13,313 nt of DNA from assembly GCA_003512825.1 (NCBI GenBank), contig DOOI01000014.1, forward strand, positions 549-13,861. The letters are read 5' to 3'. A model generated the notes under the pieces. The model did no database searches. It was not told where the DNA came from and saw nothing but the letters and a program-made list of their open reading frames with translations. Source of the DNA: Paracoccaceae bacterium. Its GTDB lineage: Bacteria > Pseudomonadota > Alphaproteobacteria > Rhodobacterales > Rhodobacteraceae. A program made the position numbers and the translations under genes. How positions within the stretch are numbered: the first letter of the stretch is position 1; every line of letters begins with the position of its first letter. Below are positions 6,669 to 13,313 of the stretch, piece after piece.

Positions 6669-7637
6669 ATGCGGATTATTTGCCCAAATTGCGGGGCGCA
6701 ATACGAGGTACCAACCGACGTGATCCCAGAAGTGGGTCGCGACGTGCAATGTTCCAATTGCGGAACCACCTGGTTTCAACGCCACCCAAGCCAAGACCGA
6801 GACCTCGCAGAGGAACTCGGCGAAAACCCTGTGCGCGACGATTGGTCCAACCCCACTCCAGAACAAAGCGCCGCCCCCTCTTCCGAACAAGCGCCAGACC
6901 CCACCCCGGAGAGTGAAAACCATGCGGCCTCAAACGCCGACCTGCCGCCGCTGGATGAGAATTACGACGAAGATTACGACGCCGCCCCAAGCGTCAAGCC
7001 CGCTGCCGCCCTGCGTCGCCAACTTGACCCCGCCGTTGCCGATCTCTTGCGCGAAGAAGCCGAGCGCGAAGCCCGCGCCCGCGCCGCAGATCTCGCACAA
7101 GCCGATCCGCTCGAATCCCAGCCCGATTTCGGCCTCGAACCCGAAGACGAGCTAAGCCGCCAACAGCGCGAAGCGCGCGAACGGATGTCTCACCTGAAAG
7201 GCGAGGCACCGCCGCCGCGCAACATCCCGCGCCCGCCGGTTCAGGCCGAAGCGCCCCCCGCTCCGCCGATCAACCCCGCGTCTCGACGCGAGCTTTTGCC
7301 CGATATTGACCAGATCAATTCCACCCTGCGCGGCGCGACGGAAAAGCGGCCAGCCCAAGCCGACGATCACGAAACCCCCGGCGAGACCAAACGCCCCCCC
7401 CAAGACGCCGCTGCCACAACAAGCGGCTTCCGTCGGGGCTTTCTTGTCTCGCTGCTCTTGGCGGTTGCGGTGGCGCTGCTCTACATCTACGCACCGCAGC
7501 TCACCGAACTGGTCCCCGCACTTGGCCCGCTCGTCGCCAAAGCCACTCAAACTATCGACGTTGCGCGCCTCTGGCTTGATGGTCAGGCACAACAGTTGCT
7601 GACATGGCTCGACAGCCTCGCCTCTGGTGGCAGCTGA
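6669..7637 (+). CDS. MJ0042-type zinc-ribbon protein with one C-terminal membrane helix
   Basis: A 322-residue protein of unknown function. Residues 1-36 are an MJ0042-type zinc ribbon with CPNC (Cys5/Cys8) and CSNC (Cys28/Cys31), a likely four-Cys zinc site. Residues 40-250 are acidic, Pro/Ala/Glu-rich and probably disordered, with a charged helical stretch (about 115-178) and a short hydrophobic motif LLPDIDQINSTLR (209-221). One membrane helix (about 257-274) and a 48-residue tail follow. With no signal peptide, the zinc ribbon should face the cytoplasm and the tail the periplasm. The ATG at 6669 begins the ribbon directly (MRIICPNCG) with AGGGG upstream; a GTG at 6642 would add nine unrelated residues. 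It is divergent from ftsE and convergent with the DUF4175 gene, and the 48-base spacer after its stop shows no clear terminator. Confidence 0.85.
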   Translation: MRIICPNCGAQYEVPTDVIPEVGRDVQCSNCGTTWFQRHPSQDRDLAEELGENPVRDDWSNPTPEQSAAPSSEQAPDPTPESENHAASNADLPPLDENYDEDYDAAPSVKPAAALRRQLDPAVADLLREEAEREARARAADLAQADPLESQPDFGLEPEDELSRQQREARERMSHLKGEAPPPRNIPRPPVQAEAPPAPPINPASRRELLPDIDQINSTLRGATEKRPAQADDHETPGETKRPPQDAAATTSGFRRGFLVSLLLAVAVALLYIYAPQLTELVPALGPLVAKATQTIDVARLWLDGQAQQLLTWLDSLASGGS

Positions 7638-7685
7638 TCGAGCCAATCAATGCCGAGAAAACCATCTAGGCGGGGCTAGTTCAGG

Positions 7686-10397
7686 TCAATACCGCTCCAA
7701 GAGACGCTTGAGATAGTCCAATTCCACCTCCGGCCGCACGGTTTCGCCGGAGCGGCGGCGAATTTGATCCAGCAAGTCCTGCGCCCGGCGATACACATCC
7801 TCGCCCTGCAAGATATTCTCTTCCGACCCCGTCACCTGCCCCTGTGCGCCCGAGCGCCGCCCCAGCGGATCGCGCTGATTGCCTTGCGGGTTGCCCGCAG
7901 CTTGGCCGTTCTGCCCCCGGTTCTGCCGCTGATCTTCGGCCATAGCCCGACCCAAGCCACGGATACCTTCCCGCAGGGCTTCCATCGCCTCGGCTTGCCG
8001 ATCAATGGCCTCTGCCAAATCGTTTTGCCGCAAGGCCTCTTCGGCGCCTTCCATCGCACCATCCGCGCGGCCCAATGCTTCTCGCGCAGCATCCCCCGCC
8101 TCTGTGCCCGCCCCCGGCAAATTGCCGCGCTGACGGTTCAACTCTTTGCGCAACGCTTGCTGGCGTTCGCTCAAACTGCCTTGCAAATCTCCCGGCGCAT
8201 CACCAGCCTGCCCATTTTGTGCCTGCCCATCCTGAGCCTGCCCATCCTGCGCTTGACCGCCCTCAGCGTGCCCTCTTTCACCAGATTGCGCGCCTGACTG
8301 ATCACCAGACCCTTCACCGGGTTGCTCGCCCTGTCCCTGCGCCTGCCCTTCGCCGCCTTGCCCTTCGTGGCTTTGCCCCCGGCCTTGGCCTCCATTGCGC
8401 CCTTCATTACCTTGAGCATTGCCGCGATTGGCGCCGGGATTGAACTGTTCTTGCAAATCCCGAAACGCGCGGTCCGACAGGCCTTGCTGTTGGCGCAGGG
8501 TCTCGGCCAAGCCCTCCATTGCCTGTTCGCTCGGTGAATTGCCGCCTTGGCCGCTATTCTGCCCCTGCGTGACGCGCATATTCTCCATCAAACGCTGCAA
8601 TTCTTCCAAGGCCTGCTGCGCTTCCGCCATCCGGCCTTCTTCCATCAGCTTCTGGATTTCATCCATCATCTTTTGCAGATCGTTTTGCGTCATCTGCATG
8701 GCATTTGGGTCCGACAGATTATTCTCGGCCATATCCTGATCGGGGTTATTCTCCGCATCGCGCCGGGCTTGTTGGGCCAACTGGCGCAAATAATCATCCG
8801 TCGCGGCGCGCAATTCCTGCATCAGCCGCGCGATTTCCTCCTCCGATGCACCGTTCTTCATCGCCTCATTGAGCCGCTGTTGCGCCTCTCGCATCCGGGT
8901 AAGCGCCGTGTCGATATCGCCCTCTTCCAACTCGATGGCAAAGGCCCACATCGCCTTGGCAATCTCGTCTTGCTGCTCCACGCTCAGCCCGTAGCTGGCA
9001 TACCCTTCCAGCCGCCGCACAATGGATCTCAGCCGCAGGAAATCCGTCTCTCGTTTGAAAACCCCTTCACTCGGCCGGGCTGACACCGCGCGAAGCACCT
9101 GCGTCACCCGCGCCGCATTCTCGCGCGACCACAACAGATCGCGCCGCATCTCTATGATCGACCCCGCCAGCGGGTCAAAAAAGCGCCGCGCCCGCAACGG
9201 CATCTCAATCGGGGCCGCCTGCCCCTCTTGCCCAACAGCATCTGTCACACGCAACGTCACTGTCACTGGCAAATTCGCCCAAGGATGCTCGCTGAAATCC
9301 TCAACCAGCTTTTCCGAAAAATCCGCCCGAGACCCCGCGATCGGCAATGGCAGCGCCACTTCAATCGCCGGGCGCGCCTCGGGGGTAACAGACAGGCCAA
9401 AACGGCGATCGACAGCAGCCAAATCCAACTCGATCCGCGCCACTCCTGCCACCACGCCGAAATCATCACGCGCCTCAAACGGCAGGCTCAACACCCCATC
9501 CGCGCTGGCTTCCGCTGCCCCAACCGGGCGCACATCTGGCACCGCATCAGGCATCACCGTCACCGCCCAGCGCCGCCCGCCCTTGCCCATTATTTCAATC
9601 GTTCCCGCCTTAGCCACGGTGAATTCCTGCACCGCCTCGCTTGCAGGGGGCACCTCGCGCCGCTCCGAAACCGTCTCGGCCAGCGTGAGTGCCCCAACCT
9701 CTCCATAAAGCCGCAGCATAACCGACGCGCCCTCAGGCACGGCCACGCTCTCCCCCAGATCCGCCATGTAAAGCACTGGCAACCCGGTGTGCTCAGGTGG
9801 GCTAATCCACCCCTCCCACGCCGGACCCGCCATCAAGGCCGCATCGCCGCGGCCCGGCGTCATCTCAGCCACCGAACTGATCCGCCCAAGCGAACCAAAT
9901 ACCACCGCCACCGCCAAGGCCGCCAATGCCACATACCGCAATGCAAAGGGGTCTTGCCGCGACAGGCGCAAATCCGGGTCCACCGCCCGCGCGCTTGCGG
10001 CCCGGGACGCCATCCGCGCCACATGCGCCCGCCACACAGCCTCCGAAGCCACGTCACCCGCGCCCACCGCCTGCCGATCACTCAACGCGGCCAAGGGCCG
10101 CCCCGGCATCGTCGCATCAAGCCGCTCTACTGCATCTGCATATCTTGGCCGCGCAAACCGACGCACCCCCGCGCCCAAAGCCCAAAGCGCGCCACCAAGC
10201 CACAGCACAGCCGCGCCCCATACCACTTCGACTGCCAGAAAATCCTGCACCCCAAGCATCAACAGCGCCAAAGCCGCAATCAACACCGTCCACAGCGGCC
10301 AGAATGCGCGCACCAAAGCCTCGGCCCAAAGCCCCCAAAGCGTGAGCCGCAAAGGCCACGTCAGGTGTTTGAGAACGTCCCGCTCAGATCCCGTCAT
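7686..10397 (-). CDS. TIGR02302/DUF4175-family large membrane protein
   Basis: A 903-residue protein of a conserved alphaproteobacterial family without known function. Two hydrophobic helices lie near the N-terminus (about 33-50 and 57-77), with a third at about 154-171. A probable periplasmic region follows (about 175-405), containing the DDFGVVAGVARIELD segment recognised from the family, then long charged helices (about 410-610) rich in Glu/Gln/Arg/Met, likely coiled coil. Residues 611-740 are a Gly/Gln/Asn/Glu low-complexity stretch with GQAQD repeats (716-730), and 741-903 return to helical sequence ending YLKRLLERY. The ATG at 10397 has GGGAG 5 bases upstream; a TTG at 10409 is a poorer choice. 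It follows lysA by about 51 bases on the same strand and is probably cotranscribed. A structural or scaffolding role in the envelope is only inference. Confidence 0.85.
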   Translation of the reverse strand: MTGSERDVLKHLTWPLRLTLWGLWAEALVRAFWPLWTVLIAALALLMLGVQDFLAVEVVWGAAVLWLGGALWALGAGVRRFARPRYADAVERLDATMPGRPLAALSDRQAVGAGDVASEAVWRAHVARMASRAASARAVDPDLRLSRQDPFALRYVALAALAVAVVFGSLGRISSVAEMTPGRGDAALMAGPAWEGWISPPEHTGLPVLYMADLGESVAVPEGASVMLRLYGEVGALTLAETVSERREVPPASEAVQEFTVAKAGTIEIMGKGGRRWAVTVMPDAVPDVRPVGAAEASADGVLSLPFEARDDFGVVAGVARIELDLAAVDRRFGLSVTPEARPAIEVALPLPIAGSRADFSEKLVEDFSEHPWANLPVTVTLRVTDAVGQEGQAAPIEMPLRARRFFDPLAGSIIEMRRDLLWSRENAARVTQVLRAVSARPSEGVFKRETDFLRLRSIVRRLEGYASYGLSVEQQDEIAKAMWAFAIELEEGDIDTALTRMREAQQRLNEAMKNGASEEEIARLMQELRAATDDYLRQLAQQARRDAENNPDQDMAENNLSDPNAMQMTQNDLQKMMDEIQKLMEEGRMAEAQQALEELQRLMENMRVTQGQNSGQGGNSPSEQAMEGLAETLRQQQGLSDRAFRDLQEQFNPGANRGNAQGNEGRNGGQGRGQSHEGQGGEGQAQGQGEQPGEGSGDQSGAQSGERGHAEGGQAQDGQAQDGQAQNGQAGDAPGDLQGSLSERQQALRKELNRQRGNLPGAGTEAGDAAREALGRADGAMEGAEEALRQNDLAEAIDRQAEAMEALREGIRGLGRAMAEDQRQNRGQNGQAAGNPQGNQRDPLGRRSGAQGQVTGSEENILQGEDVYRRAQDLLDQIRRRSGETVRPEVELDYLKRLLERY
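8206..8250 (-). repeat. 15-bp in-frame tandem repeat in the DUF4175 gene
   Basis: Three consecutive 15-bp units beginning GCCTGCCCAT on the plus strand (8206, 8221, 8236) encode GQAQD, GQAQD and GQAQN on the minus strand. A fourth, diverged unit follows at 8251-8265. Because 15 is a multiple of three, copy-number changes would keep the frame, so length variation between strains is expected. Confidence 0.7.
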
Positions 10398-10415
10398 GCA
10401 TTCTCCCAAAGCGGC

Positions 10416-10450
10416 AACGCGATTTGGGCCCGCACAGTGGCCCTCGCGTT
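10416..10450 (-). other. Inverted repeat across the lysA stop codon
   Basis: On the plus strand, AACGCGA (10416-10422) and GGGCC (10426-10430) pair with GGCCC (10439-10443) and TCGCGTT (10444-10450). This gives a 12-bp stem broken by a 3-base bulge, with an 8-base loop. In the minus-strand message it overlaps the first two bases of the lysA stop (10451-10449) and ends 9 bases before the GGGAG ribosome site of the DUF4175 gene. There is no U-tract, so a processing, stabilising or attenuating element is more likely than a classical terminator. Confidence 0.5.
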
Positions 10451-11714
10451 ACAACCATTCAGGAATGGTATCTCGCTTTATCATTTCGTCAAAGCTTGGC
10501 CGCGCCCGGATGACGGCGAAGTGATCCCCATCCACCAAAACTTCGGGAATGAGGGGGCGGGTGTTGTATTCAGACGCCATAACCGCGCCATAAGCCCCCG
10601 CCGAACGGAACGCCACAAGATCCTCCGCCGCGACAGGCGGCAAATCGCGCCCCTTGGCAAAGGTATCACCAGATTCGCAGACAGGCCCCACCACATCCAT
10701 CGGGGCTTCCTCCACACCGGGGGCAGGCTCCATCACAGGCACAATATCGTGATGCGCGTCATACATTGCCGGGCGCACCAGATCATTCATCGCCGCATCA
10801 AGAATGAGAAAACGTCGCCCCTCGCCCTCTTTCACATAGATCACCTGCGACACCAACAGCCCTGCATTCCCAGCAATCAGCCGCCCCGGCTCAATCTCCA
10901 CCTGACATCCCAAATGCCCGACTTCCTCGCGGATCACCTGTCCCCAATCCAGCGGCAAGGGCGGGGCTTCATTCGACCGTGTATAGGGAATCCCCAAACC
11001 ACCGCCCAAATCGAGCCGCGAAATCTCATGCCCATCGGCGCGCAACAGCTCGGTCAACTCAGCGACTTTGCGATAGGCCATGCGAAACGGCTCAAGATCG
11101 GTCAGTTGACTGCCAATATGCACATCAATACCGACCACTTTCAGCCCCGGAAGCGCCGCCGCGCGCGCATAGACGTCCCGCGCCTTGGCAATCGGAATGC
11201 CGAACTTGTTTTCGCTTTTGCCTGTGGCAATCTTCGCATGGGTCTTGGCATCCACATTGGGATTGACCCGCACCGTGATCGGCGCCACCACACCCAGCGA
11301 AAGCGCCACCTCATTGAGCACATCCATCTCTGGCTCGCTCTCGACGTTGAATTGCCGAATTCCTCCGGTCAACGCCATCCGCATCTCCTCGCGGGTCTTG
11401 CCCACTCCCGAAAACACGATCCGCTCGCCGGGCACGCCTGCGGCCTTGGCGCGGGCGTATTCGCCCCCCGAAACCACATCCATTCCGGCACCTTCCTGCG
11501 CCAGAACCTTCAGCAGCGCCACATTGCTCGCCGCCTTCATCGCGTAGCAAACCAAATGGTCCATGCCCTTCAACGCCTCATCAAAAAGGCGGAAATGACG
11601 CACCAAAGTCGCGCGCGAATACACATAAAATGGCGTGCCGACAGCGGCAGCAATCTCCGGGATCGCCACGTCCTCGGCGTGCAAGACACCGTTCTTGTAG
11701 AGGAAATGATCCAT
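10449..11714 (-). CDS. lysA: Diaminopimelate decarboxylase
   Basis: A 421-residue PLP enzyme of alanine-racemase fold type that decarboxylates meso-diaminopimelate to L-lysine, the last step of lysine synthesis. The PLP Schiff-base lysine is Lys60 in VCYAMKAASN. HIGSQ is at 199-203, the phosphate-binding GGGLG at 237-241 and EPGR at 275-278. The active-site Cys346 is in CESGD, and the Tyr375 region (GAYGAVMASEYN) is present. Length is normal and all motifs are intact. The ATG at 11714 has AAGGAG 8 bases upstream. An 81-base gap to the DUF2834 gene holds a GC hairpin and a weak promoter-like pair, TTGTTT (11771-11766) and TATGAG (11749-11744) with a 16-base spacer, so lysA may also be expressed on its own. 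The gap is too short for a lysine riboswitch. Confidence 0.96.
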   Translation of the reverse strand: MDHFLYKNGVLHAEDVAIPEIAAAVGTPFYVYSRATLVRHFRLFDEALKGMDHLVCYAMKAASNVALLKVLAQEGAGMDVVSGGEYARAKAAGVPGERIVFSGVGKTREEMRMALTGGIRQFNVESEPEMDVLNEVALSLGVVAPITVRVNPNVDAKTHAKIATGKSENKFGIPIAKARDVYARAAALPGLKVVGIDVHIGSQLTDLEPFRMAYRKVAELTELLRADGHEISRLDLGGGLGIPYTRSNEAPPLPLDWGQVIREEVGHLGCQVEIEPGRLIAGNAGLLVSQVIYVKEGEGRRFLILDAAMNDLVRPAMYDAHHDIVPVMEPAPGVEEAPMDVVGPVCESGDTFAKGRDLPPVAAEDLVAFRSAGAYGAVMASEYNTRPLIPEVLVDGDHFAVIRARPSFDEMIKRDTIPEWL

Positions 11715-11771
11715 CCCGCAGGCTCCTTCGCTAGGTCGTAAGGCTCATATCATGCGAAAAGGCGCAAACAA

Positions 11772-11789
11772 GGGGCCGCACGTTGCCCC
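11772..11789 (-). terminator. Possible terminator or attenuator upstream of lysA
   Basis: On the minus strand GGGGC (11789-11785) and GCCCC (11776-11772) form a 5-bp GC stem with an 8-base loop. It is followed by TTGTTT and, a little further, TTTT. It lies just after the DUF2834 stop. The stem is short, so partial termination at most is expected. Confidence 0.3.
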
Positions 11790-11795
11790 GCCCCA

Positions 11796-12110
11796 TCACG
11801 CCGCTCTGGTCCGCAAAAACAGATAGAGCGGCAGCCCACAACTCACCCCGATACAAAACGTCGCCGGGATCGCCACCAAGGCGCTCCAGTTCCGCCGCGC
11901 GTAAACCTCTGCCAAGATCCACACCGTCAGCGTAATCGCCGCAATCGTCAGATCCCATGTCAGCCCTGTCGTCGATGCATTGACATACCACGCATCAATC
12001 AGCCCCGAGAGGCCCGTGCCCGTCTCGCGCATATAGCGCAGAAACCACATCATCGGATGCACCGCACCCCAAAGCGCCAAGCCTAGGTAAATCATCCGCA
12101 AAACCGACAT
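11796..12110 (-). CDS. DUF2834-family small membrane protein
   Basis: A 104-residue membrane protein resembling DUF2834. Three probable helices lie at about residues 4-24, 50-69 and 78-97. Family-like features are the opening RMIYLGLALWGAVHP, the TWDLTIAA segment and the end SCGLPLYLFLRTR. No function is known for the family. The ATG at 12110 overlaps the stop of the preceding lipoprotein gene (TGATG), with GGAG about 10 bases upstream, indicating coupled translation. The gene sits in the argH-lysA operon but has no obvious metabolic link to it. Confidence 0.8.
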   Translation of the reverse strand: MSVLRMIYLGLALWGAVHPMMWFLRYMRETGTGLSGLIDAWYVNASTTGLTWDLTIAAITLTVWILAEVYARRNWSALVAIPATFCIGVSCGLPLYLFLRTRAA

Positions 12111-12283
12111 CAGAGCGCCACTCCCACGCGTAGAACACCCAAAGCAACCCCCGCCGACACCCCGGTTTTCACGCCCTGCGGTGTCACCGTCACTGTGGCT
12201 CCGCCCGTTGGCCGCAGGGGCGGCGGCTCACCACCGCATCCCGCCACGGCGATGACCGCGCACAGCCCCAGCAGTCTCAGCAC
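12110..12283 (-). CDS. Small putative lipoprotein, 57 residues
   Basis: A very short gene encoding a 57-residue predicted lipoprotein. The signal peptide [15 protein letters not shown] ends at lipobox VAGC with the acylated Cys16, then CGGEPPPLRP and a Gly/Val-rich tail with alternating hydrophobic residues (TVTVTPQGVKTGVSAGVALG). The second residue after Cys is Gly, not Asp, so outer-membrane sorting is likely if Lol rules apply. The start is a GTG at 12283 with GGAG 7 bases upstream, inside the preceding gene (7-base overlap GTGCTGA). Its stop shares bases with the DUF2834 start. The overlaps at both ends and the clean lipobox argue that it is real despite its size. Function is unknown. Confidence 0.7.
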   Translation of the reverse strand: MLRLLGLCAVIAVAGCGGEPPPLRPTGGATVTVTPQGVKTGVSAGVALGVLRVGVAL

Positions 12284-12432
12284 GGCTTATCTCCGCAATA
12301 TTTCACACCCAGCTTGGCCGTTCCGCTGATCACAAGTCCGGGCAACTCGGACGCGGGCCGCTCCGGCGCACCATCTGCACCGCAGCCTGCAACCACCACC
12401 AAAGCCAAAAGCGCTATTGTTCCTCGGATCAT
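12277..12432 (-). CDS. Small putative lipoprotein, 51 residues (possibly LptM-like)
   Basis: A 51-residue predicted lipoprotein with signal peptide [17 protein letters not shown], lipobox VAGC and Cys17. The mature part starts [10 protein letters not shown] and ends YCGDKPC, giving two further cysteines (Cys46, Cys51). The CGxxGxxxxP opening resembles the short LptM/YifL-type lipoprotein motif (GCGLKGPLYFP in E. coli, where the gene lies near dapF), so an LptM-like role in LPS transport is conceivable but unproven. The ATG at 12432 shares ATGA with the argH stop, and AGAGG lies 5 bases upstream. The next lipoprotein gene begins within its last codons. Its short length makes it easy for gene callers to miss. 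Confidence 0.7.
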   Translation of the reverse strand: MIRGTIALLALVVVAGCGADGAPERPASELPGLVISGTAKLGVKYCGDKPC

Positions 12433-13313
12433 GCCAGCCTCTTCTTCCAAAGGGTGATTTGCTCCATCACCCGCACAGGTGACGTTCCTCCAAAAGACAT
12501 GCGCGAGCGCACCGAGTTTTCAACCCCCAGCACGCCGAACACCTCTTGCGTGATCCCTGCATGCACCGCCTGCATCTCGGCCAAGCTGAGATCGGGCAGA
12601 TCACATCCCTTGGACTCCGCCTTCGCCACCAGCGTGCCAGTCACATGATGCGCGTCGCGGAATGGCAGGCCCAGCGCACGCACCAACCAATCTGCCAAAT
12701 CCGTCGCTGTGGAAAACCCTGCCCCTGCGGCCTTCGCCATCGTTTCACGATGCGCGGTCATATCGCTGACCATTCCCGTCATTGCAGCCAAGGCCAGCAT
12801 CAGGTTGTCAGCGGCGTCAAACACCTGCTCTTTGTCCTCTTGCATGTCCTTGGAATAGGTCAGCGCCAGCCCCTTCATCACCATCATCAAGGCCACATTC
12901 GCCCCAAAAATCCGGCCAATCTTGGCGCGGATCAATTCCGCCGCATCGGGATTGCGCTTTTGCGGCATGATCGACGACCCGGTGGACCAGCGATCCGACA
13001 TCCGCACAAACCGGAACTGCGCCGAGGACCAGATCACCAGCTCTTCCGCAAAACGCGACAGATGCATCGCGCAAATCGACGAACAGGCCAAGAATTCCAA
13101 GGCAAAATCGCGGTCCGACACGGAATCCAGCGAATTGGCCGTCGGACGGTCAAACCCCAATGCCGCCGCCGTTGCATGCCGATCAATCGGGAAAGATGTC
13201 CCCGCCAAGGCCGCCGCGCCCAAGGGGCATTCATTCATCCGCGCCCGCGCATCCTTGAACCGCGACAAATCCCGCGCCAACATCTCGACATAGGCCATCA
13301 TGTGATGCCCCCA
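12429..13313 (-). CDS. argH: Argininosuccinate lyase, C-terminal part
   Basis: The last 294 residues of ArgH, which splits argininosuccinate into arginine and fumarate at the end of arginine synthesis. The frame is open to the window edge ([11 protein letters not shown] matches the family GHHLLAYVEM), so about 165-170 N-terminal residues are missing. The fumarate-lyase superfamily signature [12 protein letters not shown] is at visible residues 112-123 and contains the catalytic serine loop. [17 protein letters not shown] and [10 protein letters not shown] are further ArgH-type segments. The end LWKKRLA and stop overlap the first lipoprotein gene by ATGA, making argH the known upstream member of the argH-lipoproteins-DUF2834-lysA-DUF4175 set. 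The Met codons near 13301 are internal, not starts. Confidence 0.96.
   Translation of the reverse strand, partial: WGHHMMAYVEMLARDLSRFKDARARMNECPLGAAALAGTSFPIDRHATAAALGFDRPTANSLDSVSDRDFALEFLACSSICAMHLSRFAEELVIWSSAQFRFVRMSDRWSTGSSIMPQKRNPDAAELIRAKIGRIFGANVALMMVMKGLALTYSKDMQEDKEQVFDAADNLMLALAAMTGMVSDMTAHRETMAKAAGAGFSTATDLADWLVRALGLPFRDAHHVTGTLVAKAESKGCDLPDLSLAEMQAVHAGITQEVFGVLGVENSVRSRMSFGGTSPVRVMEQITLWKKRLA

Noticed and set aside
7638..7685. Terminator between the convergent zinc-ribbon and DUF4175 genes.
   Set aside because: Only two CTAG tetramers (7666 and 7676) face each other around GCGGGG; a 4-bp stem is too weak to call.
9228..11741. An 837-codon plus-strand open frame antisense to the DUF4175 gene and lysA.
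   Set aside because: Its translation is dominated by His, Arg, Pro and Gln with no domain, and it mirrors two well-supported genes. Long antisense frames are common in GC-rich DNA with strong codon bias.
11715..11795. Lysine riboswitch upstream of lysA.
   Set aside because: The gap is 81 bases, far shorter than the aptamer, and holds none of its conserved helices that I can see.

Overview
The window looks like a chromosomal segment of a marine alphaproteobacterium of the Rhodobacteraceae (Roseobacter group). The base composition is GC-rich and genes are packed almost end to end, many sharing stop and start bases. Gene content points the same way: a 2-oxoglutarate dehydrogenase cluster ending in its own lpdA, ftsE divergent from an MJ0042-type zinc-ribbon protein, and a TIGR02302/DUF4175 membrane protein downstream of argH and lysA. 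The lineage is inferred from gene content and protein resemblance, not from a marker gene. No tRNA, rRNA, CRISPR array, insertion sequence or phage gene was seen.

Layout. (1) Plus strand, 1-3483: the 3' end of sucB (odhB, E2 of 2-oxoglutarate dehydrogenase), a GC-rich terminator hairpin, a MAPEG-family membrane protein, a family 2 glycosyltransferase, then lpdA (E3). Three 11-bp tandem repeats lie just upstream of lpdA. (2) 3496-3566: three abutting perfect palindromes, all centred on TTGCAA, between the convergent lpdA and the next gene. (3) Minus strand, 6482 to 3586: ftsE, ftsX, plsC and a PPOX-class FMN flavoprotein, each overlapping the next. (4) Plus strand, 6669-7637: a membrane-anchored zinc-ribbon protein divergent from ftsE. 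(5) Minus strand, 13313 to 7686: argH (5' part outside the window), two tiny lipoprotein genes, a DUF2834 membrane protein, lysA, and a large TIGR02302/DUF4175 protein with a Gln/Gly-rich low-complexity region.

How they work together. SucB and LpdA are two of the three subunits of the 2-oxoglutarate dehydrogenase complex of the TCA cycle. FtsE and FtsX form the divisome ABC-type complex that controls peptidoglycan hydrolases, and PlsC makes phosphatidic acid for membrane lipids. ArgH ends arginine synthesis; LysA ends lysine synthesis by decarboxylating meso-diaminopimelate, which is also a peptidoglycan building block. Small envelope proteins (two lipoproteins, DUF2834, DUF4175) are threaded through the amino-acid operon.

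I do not see a clearly new defence or mobile system; most of the window is housekeeping. The items most worth a second look are the triple TTGCAA palindrome with compensatory arm changes, the pair of short lipoprotein genes in an overlap chain behind argH, the phased 11-bp repeats before lpdA, and the low-complexity DUF4175 protein.
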